This document shows positions 47,170 to 56,863 of a DNA stretch of 64,000 nt, piece after piece. Positions within the stretch are counted from its first letter, which is position 1. Each line of letters begins with the position of its first letter. The translations under genes were made by a program, and so were the position numbers. The notes beneath the pieces are model-generated. The model worked only from the letters and a program-made list of their open reading frames with translations. It ran no database searches and was not told the DNA's origin. Source of the stretch: Gordonia jacobaea (GTDB lineage: Bacteria; Actinomycetota; Actinomycetes; Mycobacteriales; Mycobacteriaceae); assembly GCF_001186365.1 (NCBI RefSeq), contig NZ_LDTZ01000016.1:477033-541032 (forward strand), written 5' to 3'.

Positions 47170-48540
47170 TCAGAGGACGACGATGCCCTCGCCGATGCCT
47201 GCGCCACGCAGATCGCGGTACCAACGCTCGACCGGGTGCTCCTTGGTGAAGCCGTGACCGCCGAGCAACTGCACGCCGTCGAGTCCGATCTGCAGGCCCT
47301 TGTCGATGGTCAGCTTGCGTGCGAGTGCCGATTCGCGCGCGAACGACAGACCCTGCTCGGCTCGCGACGCGCCACGCAGTGTGACCAGGCGGATGCCGTC
47401 GAGCTCGGTCGCGATGTTGGCGACCATGAAGGCGACGGCCTGCCGGTTGGAGATCGGCTCGCCGAATGCCTCACGCTCGTTGACGTAGGGGATCACGTAG
47501 TCCAGGACGGCCTTGCCGGTTCCGGCAGCGAGCGCCGACCAACCGAGGCGTGACAGACGTACGACGTCGCGATACGCGGCCAGAGCTGCCTCGCCGGCTT
47601 CTTCGCCGAGAAGTGCGCTTTCGGGGACGGCGACGTCCTGCAGCAGCAGACGACCCATACCTGCGGCGCGCACGCCCATGCCCGGATCTGCTTCGACGAT
47701 CAGTCCCTCGGAGTCGGATTCGACGATGAACAGCGCGGGCTGGCCGTCGAGCGCGGCTCCGACGATGAACAGTTCGGACGAACCGGCGGCAGGCACGAAG
47801 GATTTCACGCCGTTGAGCCGGTAGCCGCTCGGCACACGAGTTGCCTTGGTCTGCAACGAGAATGCGTCGAACAGCGCGCGCGGCTCCGCGATGACGACGG
47901 ACGACTGCGGCACGTTCTCGCCTGCGAAGTCGGGCAGGTAGGTCTTCTGCTGGCTGTCGCTGCCGAAGTTGGTGAGAGTGGTTGCGACGCCGCTCGGGGC
48001 GAGGAGCGGGAGGGCAAGTCCCATGTCGCCGTAGGCCATTGCCTCGGCAACGAGGGCGTTGGTGACGACGCCACGCTCGGAAGCTGCGCCGTCGAACTGC
48101 TCGGGCACGTTGATCATCGTGATGCCGAGTTCGGCGGAGCGCTTGACGATGTCGTCAGGTGCGCTCGCGGCGGCGTCGGCATCGTAGGCAGCTGGGCGCA
48201 GGATCTCCTCGGCGAACTCCTTCACCGTCTCGGCGATCATCTGCTGCTCGTCGTCGGGGTTGAGGTTGAAGTAGTCCTTGGGCGTGGTGCTCAATCGCGC
48301 TGCGCCGCCCGAACCGCCCTGCACCTTCTTGAACGCGCGGTTGGCTGCGCCGAGGGTTTGGAAGCCGGTCTTGGTCGCCTGGTAGGCGATCCGGTTGATG
48401 GGCTCACGGATCTGGTACTTCTCCGCGAAGTCGGAGCCGGTGACCGTCGTGAGCACACGCATGGCGGTACCGATGGCATTGCGCTTGTGCGGGTTCTTGC
48501 CGACTGCGGAAGTGTCGCGGGGTTCGGTGTGAGTCGTCAT
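47170..48540 (-). CDS. Acyl-CoA dehydrogenase (FadE), upstream gene
   Basis: A 456-residue acyl-CoA dehydrogenase-like protein with an N-terminal extension of about 90 residues (including NRIAYQATKTGFQTLGAANR) before the usual fold (NLNPDDEQQMIAETVKEFAEE). The C-terminus LLGGHGFTKEHPVERWYRDLRG is family-like, but FEGT is replaced, so the catalytic glutamate may be supplied by the partner. The ATG at 48540 was taken. Another lies 9 nt upstream, and GAAGAGA serves either. Two near-identical palindromes at 48590-48628 lie directly upstream and probably control both genes. Confidence 0.85.
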   Translation of the reverse strand: MTTHTEPRDTSAVGKNPHKRNAIGTAMRVLTTVTGSDFAEKYQIREPINRIAYQATKTGFQTLGAANRAFKKVQGGSGGAARLSTTPKDYFNLNPDDEQQMIAETVKEFAEEILRPAAYDADAAASAPDDIVKRSAELGITMINVPEQFDGAASERGVVTNALVAEAMAYGDMGLALPLLAPSGVATTLTNFGSDSQQKTYLPDFAGENVPQSSVVIAEPRALFDAFSLQTKATRVPSGYRLNGVKSFVPAAGSSELFIVGAALDGQPALFIVESDSEGLIVEADPGMGVRAAGMGRLLLQDVAVPESALLGEEAGEAALAAYRDVVRLSRLGWSALAAGTGKAVLDYVIPYVNEREAFGEPISNRQAVAFMVANIATELDGIRLVTLRGASRAEQGLSFARESALARKLTIDKGLQIGLDGVQLLGGHGFTKEHPVERWYRDLRGAGIGEGIVVL

Positions 48541-48589
48541 GACAACCATTTCTCTTCGCACGGGTGCTGGAACTGACCGTGAGCAGTAT

Positions 48590-48628
48590 CTTACTCGGTA
48601 GTAAGTACAAACCTTACTACTCGGTAAG
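48590..48628. promoter_or_regulatory. Paired palindromic operators upstream of the fadE pair
   Basis: CTTACTCGGTAGTAAG (48590-48605) and CTTACTACTCGGTAAG (48613-48628) are each CTTAC-N6-GTAAG and are nearly reverse complements of each other, with centres 23 bp apart. This is the size and symmetry of TetR-family operators. They lie 50-88 bp upstream of the fadE start and 58-96 bp from the divergent gene at 48686. Confidence 0.7.
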
Positions 48629-48685
48629 GAGATTGTCACGCGCTCGTCGAACATAGTGTTCTCCTCGCCGGTTTAGGCTGGTCAC

Positions 48686-49168
48686 GTGTCAACTGATCGC
48701 GCCGACGTCCCTGGTCGCCATACCGCTGCGCCGTCGGGTTCGGATGGTCGACGAAGCCGTGTCGGACCGGCGATGGTGGTCGCCGTCGGCGGGGCGGCAC
48801 TGCTCACCGCGATCGTGTGGCCACTGGACTCGGTCGATCACGGCCCCGACTTCTGCCCGTTCCGTGCGCTCACGGGTCTGCCGTGCCCGGGTTGCGGACT
48901 CACGCGCAGTTGGGTGCACCTCATGCACGGTGACGTGAGCGGGGCGTTCACCTACAACGTGTTCGGGCCGTTGACGCTGGCGGCGACCGCTATCGCAGTC
49001 GTGGCCGGAGCCGTGTGCCTCGTCGCCGGTCCGGGGGCATTGAGGCGACTGCGCCTACGTCGACTGCTGCCGGTGTTGGTGGTGGCGATCGGTGTGTGGC
49101 TTGTCTACGGAGTCGCCCGCATCGTCGACGCCGCTGCTGGATGGGGTGTGTTTCCCTCAGTCGTGTGA
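48686..49168 (+). CDS. DUF2752 membrane protein
   Basis: A 160-residue protein with a hydrophilic N-terminus, then three hydrophobic segments. Between the first two lies the DUF2752 signature CPFRALTGLPCPGCGLTRSW followed by MHGD. The cysteines suggest metal or heme binding, but the function of the family is not known. The GTG at 48686 is preceded by TAGGCT at a distance that would suit a leaderless transcript. It diverges from the fadE pair across the operator region. Confidence 0.85.
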   Translation: MSTDRADVPGRHTAAPSGSDGRRSRVGPAMVVAVGGAALLTAIVWPLDSVDHGPDFCPFRALTGLPCPGCGLTRSWVHLMHGDVSGAFTYNVFGPLTLAATAIAVVAGAVCLVAGPGALRRLRLRRLLPVLVVAIGVWLVYGVARIVDAAAGWGVFPSVV

Positions 49169-49223
49169 CTCGGTGTTCGTTCGGATCAATGCGCAAACCC
49201 ATATGTGAGAGCACAGTGGACAC

Positions 49224-49883
49224 ATGGAGATCACCCACTTCGGCCATTCCTGCGTGCTCGTCGAATTGGACGGGACGCGAATCCTCTTCGACCCGGGAAC
49301 CATGTCGCACGGGTTCGAAGGACTCACCGGACTCGACGCGATCCTGATCACTCATCAGCATCCTGATCACTGCGACGTCGGGCGGCTGCCGAATCTCGTC
49401 GGCGAGAACCCCCAGGCGATCCGTATCGCCGATCCGCAGACCGCCGCGCAACTCAACTCCGACGATGTCGCAGGGGAGTGGACCGCGGCGCTCGCGGGCG
49501 GCCAAGTCGGCGTCGGCGCGGTGACAGCGCGATTCACCGGAGGACGCCACGCTGTGATCCACCCCGAGATCCCCGTCGTCGACAACGTCGCGTATGTACT
49601 CGGAACAGCAACGGCTCCAGGACGTTTCATGCATCCGGGAGATTCGTTCTACATTCCGTTCGAGCAGATCGACGTGCTCGCGCTGCCCTCGGCCGCGCCG
49701 TGGATGAAACTCAGCGAGTCGGTCGACTACCTGCGTGCGATGGCGCCGCGGGTCGCCGTGCCGATCCATCAGGCTGTGCTTTCCGACGCGGGGACCGGCG
49801 TTCACTACGCGCGGTTGCAGGAGATGAAGGATCCCGGCACCGAGTTCGTCGTGCTCGGCGAGGAGTCGGCGACCCAGGTGTGA
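49224..49883 (+). CDS. Metallo-beta-lactamase-fold hydrolase (UlaG-like)
   Basis: A 219-residue MBL-fold protein. It begins MEITHFGHSCVLVEL, has the metal motif THQHPDHCD (HxHxDH, about residues 51-57) and later metal ligands in HPGDSFY and VPIHQA. This is the compact UlaG-like branch with lactonase or phosphodiesterase members. The substrate is unknown. It follows the DUF2752 gene by 55 bp and converges on the VOC gene. Confidence 0.85.
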   Translation: MEITHFGHSCVLVELDGTRILFDPGTMSHGFEGLTGLDAILITHQHPDHCDVGRLPNLVGENPQAIRIADPQTAAQLNSDDVAGEWTAALAGGQVGVGAVTARFTGGRHAVIHPEIPVVDNVAYVLGTATAPGRFMHPGDSFYIPFEQIDVLALPSAAPWMKLSESVDYLRAMAPRVAVPIHQAVLSDAGTGVHYARLQEMKDPGTEFVVLGEESATQV

Positions 49884-49898
49884 CGACCTCGTCGCAGC

Positions 49899-50297
49899 TC
49901 ACGCGGGAGGGGCGAAGAACTCCAGCGCGATGTTGTCGGGGTCGCGGAAAGAAATGCCGGATCCGTAGTGCGCGTGCTTGATCTCGCTGTGCGCGACGCC
50001 GAGCTCGTCCAAGCGCACCAGCCAGTCGTCGAGTTCCGCACGACTGACGGCGAAGGCGATGTGGTCGAGTCCAGTCTTGTGTTCGTCGAAACTTCCCGAC
50101 GCCGCCGAGCCGGTGTGCGTGTGCAGTCCGAAGAGGGTTCCGCCGTCGAGGGCGAACACCGCGTGGTGGAAATCGCCGGACTCCTCATCTTCGTCGAGGA
50201 CGGGCGCGGCGTCGAACAGCGCTGTGTACCAACGAGTGCTGGCGTCGAGGTCGGTGACGGTAATGGCCACGTGGGTCAGTGCGGGAAAGCTGGGCAT
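49899..50297 (-). CDS. VOC-family (glyoxalase-like) protein
   Basis: A 132-residue vicinal oxygen chelate protein with two beta-alpha-beta-beta-beta modules. HVAITVTDLDASTRWYTALF starts the first and GLDHIAFAVSRAELDDW the second, and FRDPDNIALEFFAPP ends it. His 9, His 78 and Glu 128 or so are candidate metal ligands. The reaction cannot be told from sequence. AGGAGAT precedes the ATG. Confidence 0.85.
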   Translation of the reverse strand: MPSFPALTHVAITVTDLDASTRWYTALFDAAPVLDEDEESGDFHHAVFALDGGTLFGLHTHTGSAASGSFDEHKTGLDHIAFAVSRAELDDWLVRLDELGVAHSEIKHAHYGSGISFRDPDNIALEFFAPPA

Positions 50298-50417
50298 CGC
50301 GAATCTCCTGGAGCGTTGGGTCTCAGACGCACACGCTAGGAGCTGTCGGCGGTCGCCACGCAGGGATTGCGCACGGACTATCCGAGCGGGCAGGTAGGTC
50401 GGAGAGGACGCCGCGGG

Positions 50418-51218
50418 CTAACCCTCGAGCGCGGTGAGCACCTCGTCGTGGAGGAGTCCGTTGGTCGCGACCGCGCTGCCGCCGCCGGGGCCGGGGGAGC
50501 CGTCGAGCGAGGTGAAGCGCCCGCCGGCTTCGCGGACCAGGACGTCGAGCGGGGCGAGATCCCACAGCGAGACCTCGGGTTCTGCCGCGATGTCGACGGC
50601 GCCCTCGGCGACGAGGCAGTAGTTGAGGAAGTCGCCATAGCCGCGCACGCGCCAGACACGGTCGGTGAGGTCGATGAACTTGTCGCGGACTCCGCGGTCG
50701 GCCCAGCCGGACAGGCTCGAGAAGGTCAGGCTCGACGACGCGAGGTCGGCGACATTCGAGACCGCGATCTGACGCGCGTCGCCGTGGTCGAATGCGACGA
50801 ACGCACCGTGACCGGTGGCGGCCCACCAACGGCGGCTCAACGCAGGCGCCGACACGACGCCGACCACCGGCACGCCGTCGACCAACAAAGCGATCAGCGT
50901 GGCCCAGATCGGGACGCCGCGCACGAAGTTCTTGGTGCCGTCGATGGGGTCGACGACCCATTGCCGACCGGTCAGGACCGCGTCACCGCCGAACTCTTCG
51001 CCGAGGACCTCGTCGTCGGGGAAGACGGCCGCGAGGCGTTCGCGGATCATCTGCTCGCACGCGAGGTCGGCGTCGGAGACAGGGGTGAGGTCGGGTTTGG
51101 CGTCGACCTCGAGGTCGATCGCGCCGAAGCGCCGCATCGTCAGCGCGTCGGCGGACTCTGCGAGAGAGAGCGCGAAATCGAGGTCGGCGGTGGCGTCGGA
51201 ACCGGGCGTCGGAAGCAC
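50418..51218 (-). CDS. hisN: Histidinol-phosphatase HisN (inositol monophosphatase family)
   Basis: A 266-residue Mg-dependent phosphatase. The metal motifs are [21 protein letters not shown] and [15 protein letters not shown]. The family includes inositol monophosphatase and CysQ. In actinobacteria the close relatives dephosphorylate L-histidinol phosphate in histidine synthesis, and [14 protein letters not shown] is typical of that branch. The start is a GTG (VLPTPGSD), with no strong ribosome binding site. No other his genes are visible here. Confidence 0.85.
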   Translation of the reverse strand: MLPTPGSDATADLDFALSLAESADALTMRRFGAIDLEVDAKPDLTPVSDADLACEQMIRERLAAVFPDDEVLGEEFGGDAVLTGRQWVVDPIDGTKNFVRGVPIWATLIALLVDGVPVVGVVSAPALSRRWWAATGHGAFVAFDHGDARQIAVSNVADLASSSLTFSSLSGWADRGVRDKFIDLTDRVWRVRGYGDFLNYCLVAEGAVDIAAEPEVSLWDLAPLDVLVREAGGRFTSLDGSPGPGGGSAVATNGLLHDEVLTALEG

Positions 51219-51335
51219 CCGGTCAGCCTAACGCTTGGCTGCGTCGCGAAAACTGTCGACTGATGGCTGCCGCGATGACCGTCGACGCTGCGTTCGCCGC
51301 CCGAAATGCCCGGTCGGGTCGGTAGGGTTGATGCC

Positions 51336-51725
51336 ATGTTGACCGTCATTCTCGTCATATTGCTCGTCGTCGCCGTGATCGCGATGATCATGCGTTTCCG
51401 CGGACAGCGGATCGGCGGATTCGGTGGGAACACGGCGGGGTACGCGCAGGGAACGCTGACCGTTACGGGCGTGAGTGATCAGGCCGAACCCGACAGCAAG
51501 GGGCAAGCGTTCTGCACCATCTCCGGAACGATCAACGGTCCGGGGACCAACCCGACCGAGGTGTACGGAACGATGATTCTCACCGAGGGCGAACCGTGGC
51601 CGCAGATCGGATCCGAGCATGCCGTCGTCTACAAACCGGGCAAGACCGCGACGACGTGGAGTTTCGGCCAATTGCCTCCCATGCAGACACCCGACGTGCC
51701 GCCCTCGGTACCGCCGTCGGCGTGA
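51336..51725 (+). CDS. Single-span membrane hypothetical protein
   Basis: A 129-residue protein with one N-terminal transmembrane helix (MLTVILVILLVVAVIAMIM) followed by a beta-rich extracytoplasmic or cytoplasmic domain (GYAQGTLTVTGVSDQA, CTISGTINGPGTNPTEVYGT) and a Pro-rich tail. No family is recognised. It lies just upstream of prfB in the same direction with a 46-bp gap and diverges from hisN. Confidence 0.7.
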   Translation: MLTVILVILLVVAVIAMIMRFRGQRIGGFGGNTAGYAQGTLTVTGVSDQAEPDSKGQAFCTISGTINGPGTNPTEVYGTMILTEGEPWPQIGSEHAVVYKPGKTATTWSFGQLPPMQTPDVPPSVPPSA

Positions 51726-51771
51726 GGAGTGGGGGCACATCGGCAATCAGCAGTCGGTACCCTGGTAAACC

Positions 51772-52887
51772 GTGCATCCTGACGTAGCAACCGATCTCGA
51801 ATCCCTCGACTCGACCCTGACGACCGTCGAGAAAGTCCTCGACGTCGAGGAGTTGCGTCGGCGGATCGACGAGCTCGAGATGCAGGCGTCCGACCCGGAT
51901 TTGTGGAACGACCAAGACCACGCGCAGAAGGTGACAAGCGAACTCTCGCACGCCCAGGCGGAGCTGCGTCGTGTCACCGAATTGCGGCAGCGACTCGATG
52001 ACATGCCCGTCCACTACGAACTCGCGGAGTCCGAAGAGGGTGAGGCGCGCACGTCGGCGCTTGCCGACGCCGACGCCGAGCGCGAATCCCTGCGCAGCGA
52101 CATCCAGGCTATGGAAGTCAAGACCATGCTCGCCGGCGAGTACGACTCGCGCGACGCCGTGGTCAACATCAGGTCGGGTGCGGGCGGCGTCGACGCGGCC
52201 GATTGGGCGCAGATGCTGATGCGTATGTACATCCGCTGGGCCGAGAAGCACGGCTACGGCGTCGAGGTCTACGACACCTCATACGCGGAGGAAGCGGGCT
52301 TGAAGTCGGCGACGTTCGCGGTCAAGTCGCCCTATATGTACGGCACGCTCTCGGTGGAGCAGGGCACACACCGGTTGGTGCGCATCAGCCCGTTCGACAA
52401 CCAGGGCCGTCGCCAGACCTCGTTCGCCGAGGTCGAGGTGCTGCCCGTCGTCGAGACCACCGACCACATCGACGTCGACGAAAACGACGTGAAGGTCGAC
52501 GTCTACCGGTCGTCGGGTCCCGGCGGCCAGTCGGTCAACACCACCGACTCGGCCGTGCGGTTGACCCACATCCCGACCGGCATCGTCGTGACCTGTCAGA
52601 ACGAGAAGAGCCAGCTGCAGAACAAGGCGTCGGCGATGCGGGTGCTGCAGGCCAAGCTCCTCGCCCGCAAACAGCAGGAGGAGCGCGCAGAGCTCGACGC
52701 ACTGAAGGGCGACGGCGGATCGAGCTGGGGCAACCAGATGCGTTCCTACGTGCTGCACCCCTATCAGATGGTCAAGGACCTGCGGACCAACGTCGAGAAC
52801 AACAACCCGACCACGGTTCTCGACGGCGACATCGACGAGTTCATCGAAGCCGGCATCCGCTGGCGGATGGCTGATGCCGATGCGTGA
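51772..52887 (+). CDS. prfB: Peptide chain release factor 2
   Basis: A 371-residue class I release factor that reads UGA and UAA. The anticodon-like tripeptide SPF lies in [15 protein letters not shown] and the catalytic GGQ in [17 protein letters not shown]. The reading frame is continuous from the GTG at 51772, so the programmed +1 frameshift seen in many bacterial prfB genes is absent, as is usual in actinobacteria. The end overlaps the next gene by 14 bp. Confidence 0.95.
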   Translation: MHPDVATDLESLDSTLTTVEKVLDVEELRRRIDELEMQASDPDLWNDQDHAQKVTSELSHAQAELRRVTELRQRLDDMPVHYELAESEEGEARTSALADADAERESLRSDIQAMEVKTMLAGEYDSRDAVVNIRSGAGGVDAADWAQMLMRMYIRWAEKHGYGVEVYDTSYAEEAGLKSATFAVKSPYMYGTLSVEQGTHRLVRISPFDNQGRRQTSFAEVEVLPVVETTDHIDVDENDVKVDVYRSSGPGGQSVNTTDSAVRLTHIPTGIVVTCQNEKSQLQNKASAMRVLQAKLLARKQQEERAELDALKGDGGSSWGNQMRSYVLHPYQMVKDLRTNVENNNPTTVLDGDIDEFIEAGIRWRMADADA

Positions 52888-53881
52888 GGTCTTCGCGCAG
52901 GCAGGTTCGTCGGTGCTGGCGCGGGCCGACCTCACCACACTCGCGTTCGCACCCGGTGCGACGGAGTCGGTGATCGGGCGCTTCTACCGGTGGATGGCCA
53001 CGAACGGCCTCGAAATCGTCATCTGGATCCTCGGCGGCATCCTCGTCGTGCGGTTCATTCGCTGGTCGGCGCAGAAGTTCAACGACCGTATCGAGGCCAA
53101 GTTCCACAACAGTGATCTGATTGTGCAGAGCGAGGACTCCAAACACCGCCGCGCGATGATCGACGTGGTGTCGTGGACGCTTGTCGTCGTTGTCGGCATC
53201 ATCGTGTTCCTGCACATCCTCACGGTGTTCAAGGTGCCGTTGTCAGGGCTGGTCGGCCCGACTGCCGTCGTCGGTGCGGCACTCGGTTTCGGTGCCCAGC
53301 GGGTGGTCCAAGACATCCTCGCGGGATTCTTCGTGGTCGCCGAACGGCAGTACGGATACGGCGACGTCGTGGCTCTGACCGTCACCGGCAACGGCGAAGC
53401 CGAGGGAACCGTCGAGGACGTGACGTTGCGCATCACCCGACTTCGCACATCCGAGGGCGAGGTCATCACCGTTCCCAACGGGCAGGTCATCAAGACCACC
53501 AACCGCTCGAAGGACTGGGCGAGAGCCGTCGTCGACGTTCCGGTGCCCGCCGACTCCGACATCGGAGTGGTCAACGAGGTTCTCTCCGAGGTTGGCCAGC
53601 GCTTCTACAACGATCCGTACTGGCACGACTTGCTTCTCGACGCGCCGTCGCCGCTCGGTGTGACAAACCTCGAGCTCGATTCGATGACCGTCAGGATGGT
53701 GACCAGGACTCTGCCCGGCAAACAATTCGAGGTCAGCCGTGCGCTGCGCGCATGGATTGTGCGCGCACTGGCTCGACGCGGTATCAACGTCGCCTCGGGT
53801 AAAGAGGTGCAGGCGGGGTCAGCGCCGCCGAGCGGTCATTCCGAAGCCGACGCACAAGCATCGTCGGGGGGTGACAAGTGA
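52874..53881 (+). CDS. MscS-family mechanosensitive channel
   Basis: A 335-residue small-conductance channel protein. Transmembrane helices lie near residues 45-62, 95-115 and 120-155, the last being the glycine/alanine-rich pore helix ([20 protein letters not shown]) followed by the beta domain [24 protein letters not shown] and the [11 protein letters not shown] strand. Such channels release solutes on hypo-osmotic shock. It overlaps prfB, and its stop codon overlaps the ATG of the next gene, so the three are translationally coupled. Confidence 0.9.
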   Translation: MPMREVFAQAGSSVLARADLTTLAFAPGATESVIGRFYRWMATNGLEIVIWILGGILVVRFIRWSAQKFNDRIEAKFHNSDLIVQSEDSKHRRAMIDVVSWTLVVVVGIIVFLHILTVFKVPLSGLVGPTAVVGAALGFGAQRVVQDILAGFFVVAERQYGYGDVVALTVTGNGEAEGTVEDVTLRITRLRTSEGEVITVPNGQVIKTTNRSKDWARAVVDVPVPADSDIGVVNEVLSEVGQRFYNDPYWHDLLLDAPSPLGVTNLELDSMTVRMVTRTLPGKQFEVSRALRAWIVRALARRGINVASGKEVQAGSAPPSGHSEADAQASSGGDK

Positions 53882-54543
53882 TGGTTCATCGTCATGACGG
53901 TCCCGACCACAGCGCGAGACGATCCGACGACGACGCCGCGAAGGCAGCGGCCGAGGAGGTCGTCGCCAAGATCGAGCAGGCAGAAGCCGCGGCCGACAAG
54001 CAGGAAGAGGCCAAAGCCGGCGGTGAGGCGAACGGCAACGGCGACGCGACCGGCGACGCAGACGCGAAGGGCGACGCCGACACGGAACCAACGGTGACTC
54101 CGAGCGCGCCGTCGGACGAAATCGGCGATCCGCACAGGCTGCGTCACCGCCGCGACTGGCACCACATTCCGCACACCCGCATCCGGACCAGCACGGCAAT
54201 CGTGTCGGTGCTCTTCATCGTGTGCGTCGTGCTCTACGGGTACACCTCGCAGCGGTACGGCATCGTCGACGCTCCGGCGCCCCCGCCAACTCATCAGCGC
54301 ACGACCGTCGAGACGACTCCGCAGTCGACGTACTCCACGCCTTCGTCATATCCCTCGACCTCGGAGCCGTCGGGCGTGACGGGCGAATCGGGAAATCCGA
54401 GCGAACAACCCGGTGAGGGAGGCGCCGCGCCGGGCAACCAGAGCGGGCAACCGACCACGACCGGCAGCAACGGCTTCTCGGACTTCTTCGGCAGGAACAA
54501 CCAGCAGAATCAGCAGGAGACGACAGCAGTCCCGTCGCGCTGA
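53881..54543 (+). CDS. Membrane protein with low-complexity flanks
   Basis: A 220-residue protein. An acidic, Ala/Asp/Gly-rich cytoplasmic N-terminus (about 85 residues, with GDATGDADAKGDAD) is followed by RHRRDWHHIPHTRIRTST, one membrane helix (IVSVLFIVCVVLYGYT) and an extracytoplasmic Ser/Thr/Pro/Gln-rich tail. No enzymatic motif is present. It is coupled to the channel gene (TGATG) and precedes ftsE, as the comparable hypothetical gene does in mycobacteria. Confidence 0.8.
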   Translation: MVHRHDGPDHSARRSDDDAAKAAAEEVVAKIEQAEAAADKQEEAKAGGEANGNGDATGDADAKGDADTEPTVTPSAPSDEIGDPHRLRHRRDWHHIPHTRIRTSTAIVSVLFIVCVVLYGYTSQRYGIVDAPAPPPTHQRTTVETTPQSTYSTPSSYPSTSEPSGVTGESGNPSEQPGEGGAAPGNQSGQPTTTGSNGFSDFFGRNNQQNQQETTAVPSR

Positions 54544-54612
54544 CAGAGCGGGTCGGCGCGCGGGTGCGCACCTGAACAGACCTCTCAGGCGTCACCGTTA
54601 CACTCTGTTGTC

Positions 54613-55299
54613 GTGATCAAGCTGGAGAACGTGACGATGAAGTACAAGGCATCCAGCCGACCCGCCCTCACCGACCTCGATCTCGAGGTCGACAAGGGCG
54701 AATTCGCGTTCCTCATCGGCCCCTCCGGTTCAGGCAAGTCGACATTTTTCCGGCTGCTGCTCAAAGAGGATCGGCCGACGAAGGGTGAGGTGTACGTCGG
54801 CGAATTCCACGTGAACCGCCTTCGCGGACGATCGGTACCCAAGCTGCGTCAGTCCATCGGGTGCGTGTTCCAGGACTTCCGATTGCTGCAGCAGAAGTCG
54901 GTGGCCGACAATGTGGCGTTCGCGCTCGAGGTGATCGGCAAACAGCCGTCGACCATTCGCCGTGTGGTGCCGGAGGTTCTCGAGTACGTGGGTCTCGAGG
55001 GCAAGCAGGACCGCATGCCGTATGAGTTGTCGGGCGGCGAGATGCAACGTGTCGCCATCGCGCGGGCGATCGTCAACCGGCCACTTGTCCTCCTCGCCGA
55101 CGAGCCGACGGGCAACCTCGATCCGGAGACCAGCGAAGAGATCGTCGACGTGCTCGACCGCGTCAACCGGCGCGGAACCACCGTCGTCATGGCAACGCAC
55201 GATCGGCACATCGTCGACGCGATGCGACGTCGGGTACTCGAGTTCGACAACGGCAGACTCGTCCGCAACGACGCACAAGGCGTGTACGGCATCGGCTGA
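54613..55299 (+). CDS. ftsE: Cell division ATPase FtsE
   Basis: A 228-residue ABC ATPase with Walker [10 protein letters not shown] (about residues 37-45), Q-loop VFQDFRLL, signature ELSGGEMQR, Walker [12 protein letters not shown] and the H-loop VMATHD. Together with FtsX it forms the type VII ABC complex that activates peptidoglycan hydrolases (RipC in mycobacteria) at the septum. The GTG start lies just after TACACT, so the message could be leaderless. ftsX follows after 110 bp. Confidence 0.96.
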   Translation: MIKLENVTMKYKASSRPALTDLDLEVDKGEFAFLIGPSGSGKSTFFRLLLKEDRPTKGEVYVGEFHVNRLRGRSVPKLRQSIGCVFQDFRLLQQKSVADNVAFALEVIGKQPSTIRRVVPEVLEYVGLEGKQDRMPYELSGGEMQRVAIARAIVNRPLVLLADEPTGNLDPETSEEIVDVLDRVNRRGTTVVMATHDRHIVDAMRRRVLEFDNGRLVRNDAQGVYGIG

Positions 55300-55409
55300 C
55301 CGTCGACCCGGGGTGAGTGCGATTACGCGCCACCGACCGCTTCGACGCCCGTCAGTCCGCGTACCACCGAGCCGCGCACCACACAGACCAAAGGACGTGT
55401 AGCACCAGC

Positions 55410-56321
55410 ATGCGAGCGAACTTCATCATCAGAGAGGTCCTCAACGGTCTCCGCCGCAACGTCACGATGACGGTCGCGATGATCCTCACCACTGCCATTA
55501 CTCTCGGCATGCTCGGTGGCGGATTGTTGGTCATCCAGATGGCGAACAAGAGTCAGAAGATCTTCCTCGACCGCGTCGAGATGCAGTTCTACATCAACGA
55601 CGACGTCAGTGCGGCCGACCCCGACTGCCAACGCGCACCGTGCTCGACGCTGCGCACCAACCTGGAGAACGAGCCGGGCGTCGGCTCGGTGACCTACGTC
55701 AGCAAGGCGGACGCCTACAAGGCGGCGAAGGCGGCGTTCGAGCAGAGCGCACCCGAGATCGCCGACATGATCTCGCCCGACGCCAACCCCGCGTCGCTCA
55801 AGGTTCGGATGAGCGACGCGAGCCAGTTCGGTGCCGTGCTCGACAAATATGCTGACCGGAAGGATCTGGGCGTCGACGGCGTTCTAGATCAGCGAGAGTT
55901 GGTGAAACGCATCTTCAGCGTGCTCGACGGCGTGCGCAACGCGGCGTTCGCGGTGGCCGCGGTCCTTGCGGTGGCGGCGATCCTACTGATCGTCAACACA
56001 GTTCAGGTCGCGGCGTTCACCCGGCGGACAGAGGTGTCGATCATGCGGCTTGTCGGTGCGACCCGTTGGTACACGCAGCTACCCTTCCTCTTGGAAGCGG
56101 TGGTCTCGGCGTTCATCGGTTCGCTGCTGGCGATAGGCGGTCTGTTCGCGGCGAAGGTGTTCTTCTTCGACAAGGCGTTGAACGACCTCTACGGCGTCAA
56201 CATCCTGGCCCGGATCACCGCGGGCGACGTGTTGTTCGTGTCGCCGTGGCTGATCCTCGCCGGAATTGTGTTGGCAGGCGCGACGGCGTATGTCACGCTG
56301 CGTGTCTATGTTCGTGAGTAA
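55410..56321 (+). CDS. ftsX: Cell division membrane protein FtsX
   Basis: A 303-residue permease-like protein with four transmembrane helices (the first is TMTVAMILTTAITLGMLGGGLL; the others lie near residues 180-200, 225-250 and 275-295) and an extracytoplasmic loop of about 130 residues containing CQRAPC, a cysteine pair found in actinobacterial FtsX. It transmits FtsE ATP hydrolysis to a periplasmic hydrolase. The ATG at 55410 (MRANFIIREV) is the family start. Confidence 0.95.
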   Translation: MRANFIIREVLNGLRRNVTMTVAMILTTAITLGMLGGGLLVIQMANKSQKIFLDRVEMQFYINDDVSAADPDCQRAPCSTLRTNLENEPGVGSVTYVSKADAYKAAKAAFEQSAPEIADMISPDANPASLKVRMSDASQFGAVLDKYADRKDLGVDGVLDQRELVKRIFSVLDGVRNAAFAVAAVLAVAAILLIVNTVQVAAFTRRTEVSIMRLVGATRWYTQLPFLLEAVVSAFIGSLLAIGGLFAAKVFFFDKALNDLYGVNILARITAGDVLFVSPWLILAGIVLAGATAYVTLRVYVRE

Positions 56322-56389
56322 TAGCGGGCTGTAGCGAGGAGGCTCGGAGCGAAGGCTGGCCGACGATTAGCGACAGAAAGGGCTGAGTG

Positions 56390-56863
56390 ATGGCGAGGGA
56401 GAAGGGGCGCAACGTGATTGCGTCGAATCGGAAGGCTCGCCATAACTACGCCATCCTGGACACCTACGAGGCCGGTGTCGCTCTGGTCGGCACCGAGGTC
56501 AAGAGTCTTCGGGAGGGCAAGGCGTCGTTGGTCGACGCATTCGCCACCATCGACGACGGCGAGGTGTGGCTGCGTGGTCTGAACATTGCCGAGTACGGTG
56601 GCGGTTCGTGGACGAACCACACGCCGCTGCGTAAGCGCAAGCTCCTCATGCATCGCAGTGAGATCGACAATCTGATCGGCAAGATCCGCGACGGCAACCT
56701 CACCTTGGTGCCCCTGTCGCTGTACTTCAACGACGGCAAGGTCAAGGTCGAGCTCGCGCTCGCACGCGGTAAGCAGGCACACGACAAGCGCCACGACATT
56801 GCTCGACGCACCGCGCAGCGTGAGGTCGAACGCGAGCTGGGTCGTCGCGTCAAGGGCATGTGA
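56390..56863 (+). CDS. smpB: SsrA-binding protein SmpB
   Basis: A 157-residue OB-fold protein that brings tmRNA to stalled ribosomes. Recognisable segments are [35 protein letters not shown] and the C-terminal basic tail [18 protein letters not shown], which enters the mRNA channel. AAAGG lies about 10 nt upstream of the ATG. Its partner ssrA lies 2.6 kb downstream, separated by two secreted-enzyme genes. Confidence 0.96.
   Translation: MAREKGRNVIASNRKARHNYAILDTYEAGVALVGTEVKSLREGKASLVDAFATIDDGEVWLRGLNIAEYGGGSWTNHTPLRKRKLLMHRSEIDNLIGKIRDGNLTLVPLSLYFNDGKVKVELALARGKQAHDKRHDIARRTAQREVERELGRRVKGM

Noticed and set aside
51772..52000. Programmed frameshift in prfB
   Set aside because: The frame is continuous from the GTG start and there is no in-frame early TGA with a Shine-Dalgarno-like slip site.
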